Shown one piece after another: positions 21,920 to 22,236 of a stretch of 22,236 nucleotides of DNA. A program made the position numbers and the translations under genes. The DNA is from DATKXO01 sp035528995. Its GTDB lineage: Bacteria > Planctomycetota > Phycisphaerae > UBA1845. Location of the stretch: the NCBI GenBank assembly GCA_035528995.1, contig DATKXO010000330.1, positions 1 through 22,236 of the forward strand. Direction: 5' to 3'. The notes beneath the pieces were generated by a model that did not search any database, was not told where the DNA came from, and worked only from the letters and a program-made list of their open reading frames with translations. The first letter of the stretch is position 1; every line of letters starts with the position of its first letter.

Positions 21920-22236
21920 ATGGCTCTGAGTCGTCTCGAACTCGAACGACTGGCCGAGGACATCCTGGCCGACCGCGTCATCATCGGGAACACGTACTGC
22001 GGTCGGTGCGGCTACAACCTTCGCACGCGACCCTACAGCGGTCGATGCCCGGAATGCGGCGGGCAGTACAACGCCCGGCCGCTGCGCATGCAGGGCGTCT
22101 TCGACGCTCGGCTGGTGGTCTTTCCGGCCAGCGACATCTTCGCGGCCTTATTCACTTTGGGCCTGGGTGCCTGGATGATCCTGTCCGGCATCCAGCCGAT
22201 GTCCGAGTGGCACCTCTTCTGGGGCGCCGTGTCTAC
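21920..22236 (+). CDS. Zinc-ribbon membrane protein (3' end beyond window)
   Basis: The first 105 residues are visible and the frame is open to the right edge. A zinc ribbon is formed by YCGRCGYNLRTR and GRCPECGGQYNAR (two CxxC pairs, about residues 33-54), a common planctomycete module. A hydrophobic segment follows (DIFAALFTLGLGAWMILSGI), probably the first membrane helix. The N-terminal helix (LSRLELERLAEDILADRVII) is charged. The start ATG lies 27 bp after ftsY. Function is unknown; the zinc ribbon plus membrane layout suggests a membrane-bound regulatory or structural protein, but the missing C-terminus prevents a firmer call. Confidence 0.7.
   Translation, partial: MALSRLELERLAEDILADRVIIGNTYCGRCGYNLRTRPYSGRCPECGGQYNARPLRMQGVFDARLVVFPASDIFAALFTLGLGAWMILSGIQPMSEWHLFWGAVS

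Noticed and set aside
1..22236. Shift in G versus C excess along the plus strand as a sign of a replication origin or terminus
   Set aside because: Counts on sampled lines vary gene by gene and follow codon use; no DnaA boxes or consistent switch point were found.

Overview
The window comes from a GC-rich bacterial chromosome, most likely a planctomycete of the Phycisphaerae type. The evidence is a secreted protein with repeated dockerin-like calcium loops of the form DxDxDVDLxDF followed by CLSGP, a zinc-ribbon plus membrane protein at the right edge, and a small-domain/OB-fold secreted protein of a kind common in planctomycetes. This assignment is an inference from protein style, because the window contains no rRNA.

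Layout. Positions 1-3016 hold a lipid-transport pair (the 3' part of an MlaF-like ABC ATPase, then an MlaD-like MCE protein) followed by an FAD-dependent reductase. Positions 3017-6994 are a visibly less GC-rich segment with three tightly overlapping genes: a secreted dockerin-repeat protein, a lipoprotein with an HExxH zinc-protease motif, and a secreted helical-repeat protein. This segment lies between two copies of the last 126 bp of the reductase gene. One copy is the real 3' end (2891-3016). The other is an orphan fragment (6995-7120) that differs at 11 positions, mostly silent. This is the most unusual structure in the window and suggests an insertion or recombination at the 3' end of the reductase gene.

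Positions 7346-10842 are selB-selA, the selenocysteine insertion machinery, overlapping by 4 bp. No tRNA-Sec gene or obvious selenoprotein was found nearby. A secreted coiled-coil protein lies on the minus strand at 10884-12353. Diverging from it, 12802-15779 is a three-gene electron-transfer cluster: a 4-haem periplasmic cytochrome, an NHL-propeller lipoprotein and a 10-haem lipoprotein cytochrome. Convergent with this cluster is a minus-strand pair at 15974-18078, hemA (glutamyl-tRNA reductase) and a HemX/CcsA-like membrane protein. A haem-synthesis pair therefore sits next to a large consumer of haem. A hairpin separates the two convergent units.

The right third reads forward: a Tat-exported class V PLP aminotransferase (18438-19736), then ribH-nusB, ftsY and the start of a zinc-ribbon membrane protein cut by the window edge. 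Candidate sigma70-type promoters are proposed before the dockerin gene, the cytochrome cluster, hemX and ribH. All are matches by eye at 4 of 6 bases per box and should be treated as hypotheses.
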